Shown in pieces: positions 37,285-46,122 of a stretch of DNA of 64,000 nt. The translations under genes were made by a program, and so were the position numbers. Origin of the DNA: Viridibacillus sp050279675 (GTDB lineage: Bacteria; Bacillota; Bacilli; Bacillales_A; Planococcaceae); contig NZ_JBNNUK010000001.1 in the NCBI RefSeq assembly GCF_050279675.1, positions 372,001-436,000 of the forward strand. Reading direction: 5' to 3'. Every line of letters begins with the position of its first letter. The first letter of the stretch is position 1. The notes under the pieces are model-generated. The model ran no database searches. It was not told where the DNA came from and saw nothing but the letters and a program-made list of their open reading frames with translations.

Positions 37285-38092
37285 TTTGTGATGCCCCTTT
37301 CTCTTTTTGACCAGTGAGTAGCATTATGATGAACATAAATAGTATTAAGAAAACGGCGATTGTCGAACCCATTCCCCAGTTTTGAGTAACCAAAAACTGT
37401 TGTTCGATTGCAGTCCCAAGTGTAATAACGCGGTTACCTGCAATAAGTCGAGTTATCATAAATAGAGATAATGAAGGAATAAACACTGCTTGAATTCCTG
37501 ATTTAACACCGTTCATTGTCAGTGGTAGTATAACTCGACGGAATGTAGTAAGTTTTGAAGCACCTAAATCACGAGAAGCATAAATAAGTGCTGGATTTAG
37601 TTTATCCAATGCATTGAAAATTGGTAAAATCATAAACGGAATGAAAATATAAACAGCCACAAAAACAAAACTAGCATCAGTAAATAAGATTTGTTGTTCT
37701 GGAATGCCAAGTGTTTTCAAAAATGCATTAATCGGACCACTCATACCGAAAATCCCAATAAATGCGTACGTTTTTAAAAGTAAGTTAATCCATGATGGAA
37801 TAATAATTAATATAAGCCAAAGCTGTTTTTGCTTTGTTTTAGTAATTAAATAGGCAGTGGGATAAGAAACTAATAATGAAAATACGGTAATCAGAAATGC
37901 GTACCAAAATGAACTTAACGTCATTTTCAAATAAACGCCCGAAAAGAAGTTATGATAGTTTGCGAATGTGAAATTACCATTTAAATCAAGAAGTGAGTAA
38001 TACACAACCAATATAATAGGAGCAATTACAAAGAGCGCAATCCATAAATAATATGGAACGAGTGTAAATGGATTGTTTTTGTTATTTCTCAT
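37268..38092 (-). CDS. potB: Polyamine ABC transporter permease PotB
   Basis: A permease of 274 residues with six membrane helices and the EAA-loop segment SRDLGASKLTTFRRVILP. Three in-frame ATG codons occur at the start. The third is chosen because GGAG lies nine bases before it; the first two (up to five codons longer) overlap the ribosome site. The start lies inside the end of potA, implying coupled translation. Confidence 0.9.
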   Translation of the reverse strand: MRNNKNNPFTLVPYYLWIALFVIAPIILVVYYSLLDLNGNFTFANYHNFFSGVYLKMTLSSFWYAFLITVFSLLVSYPTAYLITKTKQKQLWLILIIIPSWINLLLKTYAFIGIFGMSGPINAFLKTLGIPEQQILFTDASFVFVAVYIFIPFMILPIFNALDKLNPALIYASRDLGASKLTTFRRVILPLTMNGVKSGIQAVFIPSLSLFMITRLIAGNRVITLGTAIEQQFLVTQNWGMGSTIAVFLILFMFIIMLLTGQKEKGASQNGKAK

Positions 38093-39188
38093 CTTCTTCA
38101 TCTCCATATGATTCTAAACGTTTGTCAAAGTCTTCCTCTGTCTCGTTTAGACGCATAACGTGAATGGCTTCAGGATCAAAATCTAGTCCGATTTTTGTAC
38201 CAACTGTTGCTTTTTTTAATGAGTGTACAAGCCATTCATTTCCATCTTCATCATAGGTAGATAATTCATAATGTACACCGCGGAATAATTGTGTATCTAC
38301 AGTTACTTCTAGCTTACCATTTTCAAGTGACGTAATTTCTAAATCTTCAGGTCGAATTACGATGTCTATTTTTTCATTTGGATTTAAACCTTGGTCAACA
38401 CACTCGAATGTTTTGCCAGCGAATTTCACGACAAAGTCTTCAAGCATCGTACCAGGTACTATATTTGATTCGCCGATGAAATCAGCAACGAATCGGTTAA
38501 TTGGTTCATCATAAATATCAACAGGTGTTCCACTTTGTTGAATAGTACCTTCGTTTAAAACGAAAATTTCATCCGACATTGCTAATGCTTCTTCTTGATC
38601 ATGTGTGACGAATACAAATGTTTTACCTAGTCGTTGTTGTAATTCTCGTAGTTCATATTGCATTTCTGTACGTAGCTTTAAATCTAATGCAGATAATGGT
38701 TCATCTAATAAGATGATTTCAGGGTCATTCACGATTGCCCGAGCGATAGCGACACGTTGACGTTGACCACCAGACATTTCAGATATTTCACGATTGCCAT
38801 AGCCTTCTAAGTTAACGAATTTTAATGCTTCATTTACACGAGTTGTTATTTCAGCATTTTTTAGTTTTTTTATACGCAATCCAAATGCAACATTTTCAAA
38901 CACATCTAAATGTGGGAATAGGGCATAGTCTTGGAATACAGTATTCACTTGTCTTTCATTTGCAGGAACATTATTGATCTTCTTCCCATTGAAATAAATC
39001 GAGCCACTCGTTGGCTCCATGAAACCAGCGATTAGGCGGAGAATTGTTGTTTTACCACAACCAGATGGACCTAGTAGCGTGTAAAACTCACCTCTTTCTA
39101 ATTCAAAACTGATGTCTTTTAATACGACAGTGCCATCAGAATAAGACTTTGACACGTTTTCAAAGCGGATAATTGAGTTTTCAGTCAT
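38082..39188 (-). CDS. potA: Polyamine ABC transporter ATPase PotA
   Basis: A 368-residue ATPase with Walker A GPSGCGKTT, Q-loop VFQDYALFPH, signature SGGQRQRVAIA, Walker B IILLDEPLSALD and H-loop VTHDQEEAL. A C-terminal TOBE-type regulatory domain extends from about residue 240. The acidic C-terminal tail (ESYGDEEDEK) is unremarkable. It follows the XRE regulator gene by 15 bases and heads the transporter genes. Confidence 0.95.
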   Translation of the reverse strand: MTENSIIRFENVSKSYSDGTVVLKDISFELERGEFYTLLGPSGCGKTTILRLIAGFMEPTSGSIYFNGKKINNVPANERQVNTVFQDYALFPHLDVFENVAFGLRIKKLKNAEITTRVNEALKFVNLEGYGNREISEMSGGQRQRVAIARAIVNDPEIILLDEPLSALDLKLRTEMQYELRELQQRLGKTFVFVTHDQEEALAMSDEIFVLNEGTIQQSGTPVDIYDEPINRFVADFIGESNIVPGTMLEDFVVKFAGKTFECVDQGLNPNEKIDIVIRPEDLEITSLENGKLEVTVDTQLFRGVHYELSTYDEDGNEWLVHSLKKATVGTKIGLDFDPEAIHVMRLNETEEDFDKRLESYGDEEDEK

Positions 39189-39203
39189 GTGGGGCCTCCT
39201 AAA

Positions 39204-39746
39204 CTATAAATAAGATTCGGTTGCGACGAGTAAAAGCTCGGTTTTTCCTGCGTGAGCATTAAACAGTTGATGGGTATCTGAAGCATCGAAATAAACCGCA
39301 TTACCTGCAGTTGCGATATACTCTTCTTTACCTAATACAAGTCGAACACGCCCAGTTAAAACATAGATAAATGTTTCAGAGAGAGAAGGCTCAAATTGTT
39401 TGAATTCACCGTTTTGTTCAAATGTTAAAATGACAGGTTCAATTTCTTTTTCATTAGAAGTTGGAATAAGCCATTGAATACGATATTTTTTATCTTCGTC
39501 TGTAAAGATTGTTTGGTCCTCATCTGTGTAGACGACCTTTTTTTCTTCTTGTTCATCATCAAAAAAGTCTTTTGGTGTTGAGCCAAGAACTTCTAGTAAT
39601 GTGAAGAGAGTTTCAATAGAAGGAGAGTTTAAATCCCTTTCTAATTGTGAGATGTAACCTTTGCTCAAATCTGTTCTTTCACCTAACTCTTCTTGGGTAA
39701 GCCCTTTTTTTAGGCGAAGTCGTTTAATCTTTTTGCCGATTTGCAT
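39204..39746 (-). CDS. XRE-cupin regulator of the polyamine operon (PuuR-like)
   Basis: A 180-residue regulator: helix-turn-helix of the XRE type (about 6-60, KGLTQEELGERTDLSKGYIS), a linker with a Glu-rich stretch, and a C-terminal cupin (about 110-178, PSLSETFIYVLTGRVRL) that probably senses a polyamine or its product. PuuR-type proteins have this architecture. It is the first gene of the pot operon and the long leader ahead of it carries three GTTTAC motifs, so autoregulation is likely (inference). GAGGAGCAAG precedes the ATG. Confidence 0.9.
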   Translation of the reverse strand: MQIGKKIKRLRLKKGLTQEELGERTDLSKGYISQLERDLNSPSIETLFTLLEVLGSTPKDFFDDEQEEKKVVYTDEDQTIFTDEDKKYRIQWLIPTSNEKEIEPVILTFEQNGEFKQFEPSLSETFIYVLTGRVRLVLGKEEYIATAGNAVYFDASDTHQLFNAHAGKTELLLVATESYL

Positions 39747-39764
39747 CTACCTTGCTCCTCGATT

Positions 39765-39823
39765 GTTTACTATTCGTAAACTTACAGAATCGAAAGTTTA
39801 CTTTAACGAAACTTTTAGTTTAC
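39765..39823. promoter_or_regulatory. Candidate operator sites of the pot-operon regulator
   Basis: Three GTTTAC motifs. GTTTAC-TATTC-GTAAAC (39765-39781) is a perfect palindrome, GTTTAC-TTTAA-CGAAAC (39796-39812) has the same spacing with one mismatch, and a third half-site lies at 39818. They lie between the minus-strand promoter and the regulator start codon. Confidence 0.6.
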
Positions 39824-39836
39824 TCAAACGATATCT

Positions 39837-39864
39837 ATTATACAAAATTGACAGCATTTTTCAA
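39837..39864 (-). promoter_or_regulatory. Promoter of the xre-potABCD operon
   Basis: On the minus strand TTGAAA and TATAAT are separated by 16 bases, about 90 bases ahead of the regulator gene. The leader between holds the GTTTAC repeats. Confidence 0.65.
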
Positions 39865-39906
39865 CCGTTTTTAGAAAAAAAAAATAGCATTATTGAAAGT
39901 TTATGA

Positions 39907-40073
39907 GAAAATACTTGAAGCTTTAAGGTGAAAAATGCATTCTCTTTAATCTCTTACCCTAAATGGAAATAAAGTATTCTCTTTATATAGGAGGTGATTT
40001 CGTCAAGTTGTTTTAGTAATAAAAAAATTAATCAATATTAACAGGGTGTCCTCAATTAACCGAAATCATTAAA
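39907..40073. other. Gene-free stretch with repeated ATTCTCTTTA and an orphan ribosome site
   Basis: No ORF is supported here. ATTCTCTTTA occurs twice, at 39939 and 39976. A perfect Shine-Dalgarno sequence AGGAGGTGAT at 39989 is not followed by any ATG, GTG or TTG that opens a reading frame of useful length. Confidence 0.4.
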
Positions 40074-40106
40074 TATAAAAAACCGAATGCATCTTCGCAT
40101 TCGGTA
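40074..40106 (-). terminator. Terminator of the LytTR gene
   Basis: The stem ACCGAATGC / GCATTCGGT with loop ATCTTC-like. On the minus strand it is followed by TTTTTTAT. Confidence 0.88.
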
Positions 40107-40125
40107 GACATTACAAATATTAATC

Positions 40126-40797
40126 TCAAAACTCTAGAGCTCTCTTCACATCATTAATATAGGTACTACTGATAGGTAGTTCAGTATTATCTTTTAAAAC
40201 AATCATTAAATTTGATGAGAAATCCCTTGTTATTTTTTGGATAGAGTGAATGTTCACTATATAGGAACGGTGTATTCTTAAAAAACAATCGGGTAATCGT
40301 CTATGTAACTCTTTTAATGTTAAGTTCGTTCTGTATTGTTCACTTTTAGCATAAAACCAGCTTTTTTTATTTAAGCTTTCGAAATGCGAGACTTTTTCAA
40401 TTGCGATAGGCGCCCATTCATCTTGTTGTTTACCAGTTATAAAGCGGAAAGGTTCTTTTACAGCTAAATGATGATTGGGTGGTAATATGACTAGTAGTGC
40501 TGCAGGTTTGCCATGTAAGTCGATGGGATAACCAATACAGTAATAAGGCGTACCCAATACCTCTTCTTCTACAACAGCTTCGATCTTTCTTCTTTCTTGA
40601 ATGACTCGTTCAGCGATGCTCCCTTTTTGTATCCCTTTGCCATTATTTAAATGTACATCATAATCGCCTGCCACAAAATAGATGTAAGAGTCTCCGATAG
40701 CAATTGCCAGCGTTGCCTCCTGTGGAACCCAATCCGCTAACAAATTCTTGTATTGATCAACTAATCCTTTTGCAAAACCAACTTTATCCTCAACCAT
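40126..40797 (-). CDS. LytTR-domain transcriptional regulator divergent from aceA
   Basis: A 223-residue one-component regulator. The C-terminal LytTR DNA-binding domain (about 125-220) is clear: SEQYRTNLTLKELHRRLP, FLRIHRSYIVNI and LPISSTYINDVK. The N-terminal 120 residues are not a receiver. They look like a small sensor fold, perhaps GAF- or PAS-like, with TPYYCIGYPIDLHGKPAALL. Divergence from isocitrate lyase and malate synthase suggests control of the glyoxylate shunt, an unusual job for LytTR proteins (inference). The ligand is unknown. Confidence 0.82.
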   Translation of the reverse strand: MVEDKVGFAKGLVDQYKNLLADWVPQEATLAIAIGDSYIYFVAGDYDVHLNNGKGIQKGSIAERVIQERRKIEAVVEEEVLGTPYYCIGYPIDLHGKPAALLVILPPNHHLAVKEPFRFITGKQQDEWAPIAIEKVSHFESLNKKSWFYAKSEQYRTNLTLKELHRRLPDCFLRIHRSYIVNIHSIQKITRDFSSNLMIVLKDNTELPISSTYINDVKRALEF

Positions 40798-40980
40798 TTG
40801 AAGTGCCCCCTCAATTCATCTTGGAAAAACATTCTTTCGTCTTGAAAAAATGGTTTTTTGTCAAAAAGCAATAACAAAAATTAGAAACTGTTATATATTA
40901 ATTTATAACAACGTTATCTGTTATGCAACAATAGATTCGAACAGATTTTAACGTAAATTAATTGGAAGGTGTGGATTTTT

Positions 40981-42264
40981 ATGATATCGAGACAACAACA
41001 AGTGGAGCAATTAGAAAAAAACTGGGTTGAAGAGGGTCGATGGTTAGGAATTGAACGTCCATATAGTGCGGAAGAGGTAGTTAAATTACGCGGTTCTGTA
41101 ATTATTGAACATACATTAGCCAAAAAAGGTGCTGCACGTCTATGGAAATCTTTACACGAAGAAGATTTTATCAATGCTTTAGGTGCATTGACAGGTAATC
41201 AAGCTGTACAACAAGTTAAAGCGGGTTTACAAGCAATTTACCTAAGTGGTTGGCAAGTAGCAGCAGATGCAAATCTTTCAGGTCAAATGTATCCTGACCA
41301 AAGCTTGTACCCAGCTAACAGCGTTCCTCAAGTTGTTAAGCGAATTAACCAAGCGTTGCAACGAGCAGATCAAATCGATCATGCTGAAGGCCGCGAAGAT
41401 GGCTTTGACTGGTTCGCGCCGATTGTAGCAGACGCTGAAGCTGGTTTTGGCGGACCCTTAAATGTTTTTGAATTAGTAAAAGGTATGATCGAATCAGGTG
41501 CTTCAGGAGTCCACTTAGAGGATCAATTAGCTTCAGAGAAAAAATGTGGTCATTTAGGTGGTAAAGTTTTACTTCCAACACAAAATGCGATTCGCAATCT
41601 AATCGCTGCAAGACTTGCAGCTGACGTTTTAGATGTACCTACAATTTTAATTGCACGTACAGATGCAGATGCAGCAGATATGGTAACAAGTGATATCGAT
41701 CCAAGAGATGCAGAGTTTATCACAGGAGAGCGTACTCCTGAAGGTTTCTTCCGTACAAAACCTGGCATTGACCAAGCGATTGCTCGTGGCCTAGCTTATG
41801 CGCCGTATGCAGACTTAATTTGGTGCGAAACATCAACACCAGACTTAGAAGAGGCAAAAAAATTCGCTGATGCAATTCGAGCGAAATTCCCGAATAAAAT
41901 GCTTGCCTATAACTGCTCTCCGTCATTCAACTGGAAAGCAAACTTAGACGATGAAACGATCGCTAAATATCAAGTTGAACTAGGGAAAATGGGTTACAAA
42001 TTCCAATTCGTAACATTAGCTGGATTCCATGCTCTAAACCATAGCATGTTCGAATTGGCGCATGATTATAAAGATAATGGCATGGCTGCATACTCTAAAC
42101 TTCAAGAAGCTGAATTTGCTAACGAAACAAAAGGTTATACAGCTACAAAGCATCAACGCGAAGTAGGCACTGGTTACTTTGATGATGTATCACAAGTAAT
42201 CTCAGGGGGAACATCTTCTACAACTGCTATGAAGGGTTCTACAGAAACAGCACAATTCATTTAA
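40981..42264 (+). CDS. aceA: Isocitrate lyase
   Basis: Splits isocitrate into glyoxylate and succinate, the first step of the glyoxylate shunt. The catalytic signature KKCGHLGGK carries the active-site Cys. WFAPIVADAEAGFGG and IARTDADAADM are the Mg/substrate loops. The 427-residue length is standard for bacterial enzymes. The ATG is chosen rather than a GTG four codons upstream that overlaps the GGAAGGTG ribosome site. aceB follows after 18 bases. Confidence 0.96.
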   Translation: MISRQQQVEQLEKNWVEEGRWLGIERPYSAEEVVKLRGSVIIEHTLAKKGAARLWKSLHEEDFINALGALTGNQAVQQVKAGLQAIYLSGWQVAADANLSGQMYPDQSLYPANSVPQVVKRINQALQRADQIDHAEGREDGFDWFAPIVADAEAGFGGPLNVFELVKGMIESGASGVHLEDQLASEKKCGHLGGKVLLPTQNAIRNLIAARLAADVLDVPTILIARTDADAADMVTSDIDPRDAEFITGERTPEGFFRTKPGIDQAIARGLAYAPYADLIWCETSTPDLEEAKKFADAIRAKFPNKMLAYNCSPSFNWKANLDDETIAKYQVELGKMGYKFQFVTLAGFHALNHSMFELAHDYKDNGMAAYSKLQEAEFANETKGYTATKHQREVGTGYFDDVSQVISGGTSSTTAMKGSTETAQFI

Positions 42265-42282
42265 ACAAAAGGGGGATGGGCT

Positions 42283-43887
42283 ATGAGTACTCAACAAGTA
42301 ACTTCACACGAAATCAAAATTTTAGGGAAACAATCGGCAGCTAGCGAAGAAATTTTAACAACTGAAGCATTGCAATTTATAGCTTTGTTACACCGCCAGT
42401 TTGATCAAAGAAGAATAGAATTATTAGAAGAACGTCAAAATAGACAACAGCAAATCGATGCTGGCGAGAAACTGGATTTTCTTCCGGAGACAAAAAAAAT
42501 CCGTGAGGGAGAGTGGACTATTGCTCCACTTCCTGCAGATCTACAAGATCGTCGAGTAGAAATTACGGGGCCTGTTAATCGTAAAATGGTCATTAATGCA
42601 CTTAATTCTGGTGCGAAAATGTTCATGGCATGTTTTGAAGATGCAACGTCACCAACTTGGGACAATATGATTGAAGGGCAAGTGAATATGCGTGATGCAG
42701 TTCGAAAAACAATTTTCTTTACACAGCCATCAAATGGAAAAACATATCAACTAAATGATAATCCAGCTGTCTTACTTGTTCGCCCACGAGGTTTACACTT
42801 ACTCGAGAAGAATATAGAAATTGCCGGTGAACAAATTGCTGGAGGTCTGTTTGATTTCGGTTTATATGTCTTCCACAATGCGAAGGAGTTAGTAGCCCGT
42901 GGATCAGGTCCATATTTCTACTTGCCAAAACTTGAAAGCCATTTAGAAGCACGATTATGGAATGACGTATTTATCTATGCTCAAGAGCAACTTGGTCTTC
43001 CGCAGGGAACAATTAAGGCGACTGTCTTAATTGAAACGATTACAGCTGCATTTGAAATGGATGAAATTTTATATGAATTGCGTGAGCATTCAGCAGGTCT
43101 AAATTGTGGACGTTGGGACTACATTTTCAGCTATTTGAAACGATTACGCAATCAACCAGAAGTTATTTTACCTGACCGAGGTCAAGTAACAATGACATCG
43201 CCATTCATGCGTGCGTACACTTTGAAATGTGTGCAAACTTGTCATAAACGGAATGCACCAGCCATCGGGGGAATGGCTGCGCAAATCCCGATTAAAGATA
43301 ATCCAGAGGCAAATGAAATCGCTTTTGGTAAGGTACGAGAAGATAAGCGTCGTGAAGCAGCAGATGGTCATGATGGAACGTGGGTTGCCCATCCGGGGTT
43401 AGTATCAGTAGCAATGGAACAATTCGATGAGCATATGAAAACACCAAATCAGATTGAACGTAAAAGGGAAGATGTGCATGTTTCGGCAGAGGATTTGTTA
43501 GAAGTGCCAGTAGGAACGATTACGGAGGCCGGCTTACGAGTCAATTGCAGTGTAGGGGTTCAATATATCGCTTCATGGCTACGAGGTAATGGAGCAGCGC
43601 CAATCAACCATATGATGGAAGATGTAGCTACAGCAGAAATTTCACGCTCACAAACTTGGCAATGGATTCGTCATCCGCAAGGGGTGCTTGATGATGGTCG
43701 TGATATTAATGAACAGTTATTTATTGAAATATTACAACAAGAACTAGCAGAAATTGAGCAACAAGTTGGCCAAGAAAACTTCCAAAATGGTCGTTATGTA
43801 GAAGCAGCTGACATTTTCAAGTTCTTGACGTTAAAACCGACATTTGAAGAATTTTTAACTTTACCAAGCTATAGTCATATTCAATAA
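42283..43887 (+). CDS. aceB: Malate synthase A
   Basis: Condenses glyoxylate and acetyl-CoA to malate. A 534-residue TIM-barrel enzyme of the A isoform. Conserved segments include FEDATSPTWDN, the Mg/glyoxylate region GLNCGRWDYIFS, and the motif DGTWVAHPGLV with its acetyl-CoA loop. AAGGGGGAT precedes the ATG. Co-transcribed with aceA, which together allow growth on acetate or fatty acids. Confidence 0.96.
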   Translation: MSTQQVTSHEIKILGKQSAASEEILTTEALQFIALLHRQFDQRRIELLEERQNRQQQIDAGEKLDFLPETKKIREGEWTIAPLPADLQDRRVEITGPVNRKMVINALNSGAKMFMACFEDATSPTWDNMIEGQVNMRDAVRKTIFFTQPSNGKTYQLNDNPAVLLVRPRGLHLLEKNIEIAGEQIAGGLFDFGLYVFHNAKELVARGSGPYFYLPKLESHLEARLWNDVFIYAQEQLGLPQGTIKATVLIETITAAFEMDEILYELREHSAGLNCGRWDYIFSYLKRLRNQPEVILPDRGQVTMTSPFMRAYTLKCVQTCHKRNAPAIGGMAAQIPIKDNPEANEIAFGKVREDKRREAADGHDGTWVAHPGLVSVAMEQFDEHMKTPNQIERKREDVHVSAEDLLEVPVGTITEAGLRVNCSVGVQYIASWLRGNGAAPINHMMEDVATAEISRSQTWQWIRHPQGVLDDGRDINEQLFIEILQQELAEIEQQVGQENFQNGRYVEAADIFKFLTLKPTFEEFLTLPSYSHIQ

Positions 43888-43907
43888 CAAAAATGGAGGA
43901 GATTACA

Positions 43908-44030
43908 ATGAAAACAACGAAACAAGAAGTAGCAAAAAAACATTGTCGTGAGTGCGGATGCGTAATTGTTGAGCGTGTGGAATCAACTCTTTATGAGTGT
44001 GAGCGCTGTATCGGCATAAACGAAGAATAA
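43908..44030 (+). CDS. 40-residue zinc-ribbon-like protein (YhfH-like)
   Basis: A very short gene 20 bases after aceB with an excellent ribosome site (GGAGGAG, eight bases from the ATG). It encodes 40 residues with two Cys pairs, CRECGC and CERC, spaced as in a rubredoxin-type zinc ribbon. It resembles the small YhfH proteins of Bacillus, whose function is unknown. A terminator follows, so it is probably the third gene of the ace operon. Confidence 0.72.
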   Translation: MKTTKQEVAKKHCRECGCVIVERVESTLYECERCIGINEE

Positions 44031-44047
44031 AACGTAGAGTAATACTT

Positions 44048-44084
44048 AAACTCGTCAGTTAACAATAGGCTGATGAGTTTTTTT
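44048..44084 (+). terminator. Terminator of the ace operon
   Basis: The stem AAACTCgTCAG / CTGAtGAGTTT followed by a run of T. Confidence 0.85.
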
Positions 44085-44322
44085 GTTGTAATGATTTTAA
44101 AAGATGGTGCATTTCCGATAACCCATTTGAAGTGTATTCATTTCGACTTTTTTATCTGCATTCTACATGTCACATGTGAAGTCTAAATAGTACTATTCCG
44201 CCATGAATGTAATTTATGAACATATGCAATAGTCCGCCGAAATGTTCTTGAAAAATAAAAAGTATTATAGAGAAAAATGACGATGATTTATGCTAAACTA
44301 GGTGTCTAAGGAGGCGGAAATA

Positions 44323-44601
44323 TTGGGAAAGAAATTGTTTTTTTATCTAGATCCTAAAGAACGACAGGGTGCGGTGAAAGTCCCAAGTGATCCCGTTTTT
44401 GAAGGTACATTCCTAATGGCAAATAATCGTTTAATCGATGCGATTGCATTAGAAGATTATTGTCCTGAATGTTTAGGGTTATTACGTTATTCAGATGATT
44501 ATGATGCATTATTTTGTGCAAATTGTAATGAATGGCGAGAAGAGGTATGTGAGGATCCCTCTTGTGATAATTGTAAAGGCCGGCCAAATCGACCTTTGTA
44601 A
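44323..44601 (+). CDS. Cys-rich zinc-ribbon protein, unknown
   Basis: A 92-residue soluble protein with a zinc ribbon: CPECLG, then CANCNEW, then a second Cys cluster CEDPSCDNCKGRP. The N-terminal half (GKKLFFYLDPKERQGAV) is basic and Pro-containing. I do not recognise the family. The start is taken as the TTG eight bases after AAGGAGGCG; the longer frame from a GTG upstream would put the ribosome site inside the gene. Confidence 0.7.
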   Translation: MGKKLFFYLDPKERQGAVKVPSDPVFEGTFLMANNRLIDAIALEDYCPECLGLLRYSDDYDALFCANCNEWREEVCEDPSCDNCKGRPNRPL

Positions 44602-44706
44602 TTGTTCTTGTAAATTTGACAGTCATGAATCTGTGGAGTATTTTTTTATATAGAATACGATTACATTGACAAAAAAGCCTATAATTATAATAATTTCAAT
44701 CGATTT

Positions 44707-44735
44707 TAAACTCCATTTATGGGGTTTTTTCTTTT
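44707..44735 (+). terminator. Terminator after the zinc-ribbon gene
   Basis: A short stem AAACTCC / GGGGTTT followed by TTTT. It lies 105 bases beyond the stop codon. Confidence 0.6.
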
Positions 44736-44962
44736 GTTATCATTTTTTTAATATAATTAATAAATTCATACTAAAGATGAGTTCTTTGATTCTGTAATGC
44801 GTAAAATGTCGATTATTTGTCACAATAAGAGATAGATTAGAATAATTCTTAAGTGTAAATGATTGATTTCACAATGTTGATTTGCTATTGTAGGAATTGA
44901 ATTAATGCGAAAATTTTAGTTTTTCGTAATAGCATATATAACAATATTTGGAGGGATTCAAC
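44736..44962. other. Gene-free AT-rich stretch upstream of ykuU
   Basis: I see no ORF or strong promoter pair here. It carries the ykuU ribosome site TTGGAGGG at its end and probably its promoter. Confidence 0.5.
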
Positions 44963-45511
44963 ATGGCAGAACGTTTAGTAGCAAATCAAGCACCGCGCTT
45001 TGAAATGCAAGCAGTATTAGCTAATAAAGAATTCGGTAAAGTTAATTTAGAAGAAAACATGAAAAATGACAAGTGGACTGTTTTATTCTTCTATCCAATG
45101 GACTTCACATTTGTATGCCCAACAGAAATCACTGCAATGTCAGATCGTTACGATGAATTTGAAGATCTTGATGCAGAAGTAATTGGTGTATCAACTGATA
45201 CAATCCACACTCACTTAGCATGGATCAACACTGATCGTACTGAAAATGGTCTTGGTCAATTAAAATTCCCATTAGCAGCTGACCACAATCAACGTGTATC
45301 TCGTGATTATGGTGTGTTAATTGAAGAAGAAGGCGTAGCACTTCGCGGATTATTCATTATCAATCCAGAAGGCGAACTTCAATATCAAGTTGTTAATCAC
45401 AATAACATCGGTCGCGATGTAGATGAAACTCTTCGTGTTCTACAAGCACTACAAACTGGCGGTCTTTGCCCAGCTAACTGGCGCCCAGGTCAAAAAACTC
45501 TTGAAGTTTAA
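44963..45511 (+). CDS. ykuU: Typical 2-Cys peroxiredoxin (YkuU)
   Basis: Reduces peroxides through a peroxidatic Cys in DFTFVCPTEIT (about residue 52) and a resolving Cys in GGLCPANW near residue 169. 182 residues, AhpC/TSA family. The ATG is chosen because TTGGAGGG lies eight bases upstream; the in-frame TTG is part of that ribosome site. ykuV follows as in B. subtilis, separated by a terminator. Confidence 0.93.
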   Translation: MAERLVANQAPRFEMQAVLANKEFGKVNLEENMKNDKWTVLFFYPMDFTFVCPTEITAMSDRYDEFEDLDAEVIGVSTDTIHTHLAWINTDRTENGLGQLKFPLAADHNQRVSRDYGVLIEEEGVALRGLFIINPEGELQYQVVNHNNIGRDVDETLRVLQALQTGGLCPANWRPGQKTLEV

Positions 45512-45527
45512 TTTAGATTTTTAACAT

Positions 45528-45560
45528 CAAAAAGGCCTAACAAATGTTAGGTCTTTTTTT
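45528..45560 (+). terminator. Terminator after ykuU
   Basis: The stem AAGGCCTAACA / TGTTAGGTCTT followed by a run of T. Confidence 0.85.
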
Positions 45561-45609
45561 GAAAGATGAGAATATACTATGTACGAATTCCATTATGAGG
45601 TGATTAAAC

Positions 45610-46068
45610 ATGAAACTACGTGCTCAAATGCCTGAATTAGTAGGCGAAACGGCTTGGTTAAACGGTAAAGTATCAAAAGCGAGCTTAATCGGTAATAAAC
45701 CAACACTAATCCATTTCTGGTCTGTAAGCTGTCATTTATGTAAAGAAGCAATGCCAGATATCAATAAATTCCGTGATGAATATAGTAGAGAATTAAATGT
45801 TATTGCAGTTCACATGCCACGTTCGGAAAGTGATTTAGATTTAGATGTTATTAAAGCCACTGCAGCTGAACATGATATTACACAACCAATCTTTGTTGAC
45901 GGTGAAATGAAGTTAACTGACGCCTTCGATAACCAATATGTACCTGCATATTATGTTTTTGATAAAGAAGGGCAACTTCGTCATTTCCAAGCAGGTGGTA
46001 GCGGTATGAAAATGCTTGAAAAACGCGTTAACCGTGTATTAGACGAAGTTCGTAACGCTGACGCGTAA
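45610..46068 (+). CDS. ykuV: Thiol-disulfide oxidoreductase YkuV
   Basis: A 152-residue thioredoxin-fold protein without a signal peptide, so cytosolic. The redox site is WSVSCHLCKEAMP (CxxC). The cis-Pro loop reads QYVPAYYVFDKEG. B. subtilis YkuV is a cytosolic thiol-disulfide oxidoreductase. GAGGTG precedes the ATG by eight bases. It is separated from ykuU by a terminator and probably has its own promoter. Confidence 0.92.
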   Translation: MKLRAQMPELVGETAWLNGKVSKASLIGNKPTLIHFWSVSCHLCKEAMPDINKFRDEYSRELNVIAVHMPRSESDLDLDVIKATAAEHDITQPIFVDGEMKLTDAFDNQYVPAYYVFDKEGQLRHFQAGGSGMKMLEKRVNRVLDEVRNADA

Positions 46069-46085
46069 GCCGTTTCGAATGTTAT

Positions 46086-46122
46086 AAGAATTGTCCTGTT
46101 TTTATAAGGATAATTCTTTTTT
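46086..46122 (+). terminator. Terminator after ykuV
   Basis: The stem AGAATTGTCCT / AGGATAATTCT followed by seven T. Confidence 0.85.
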
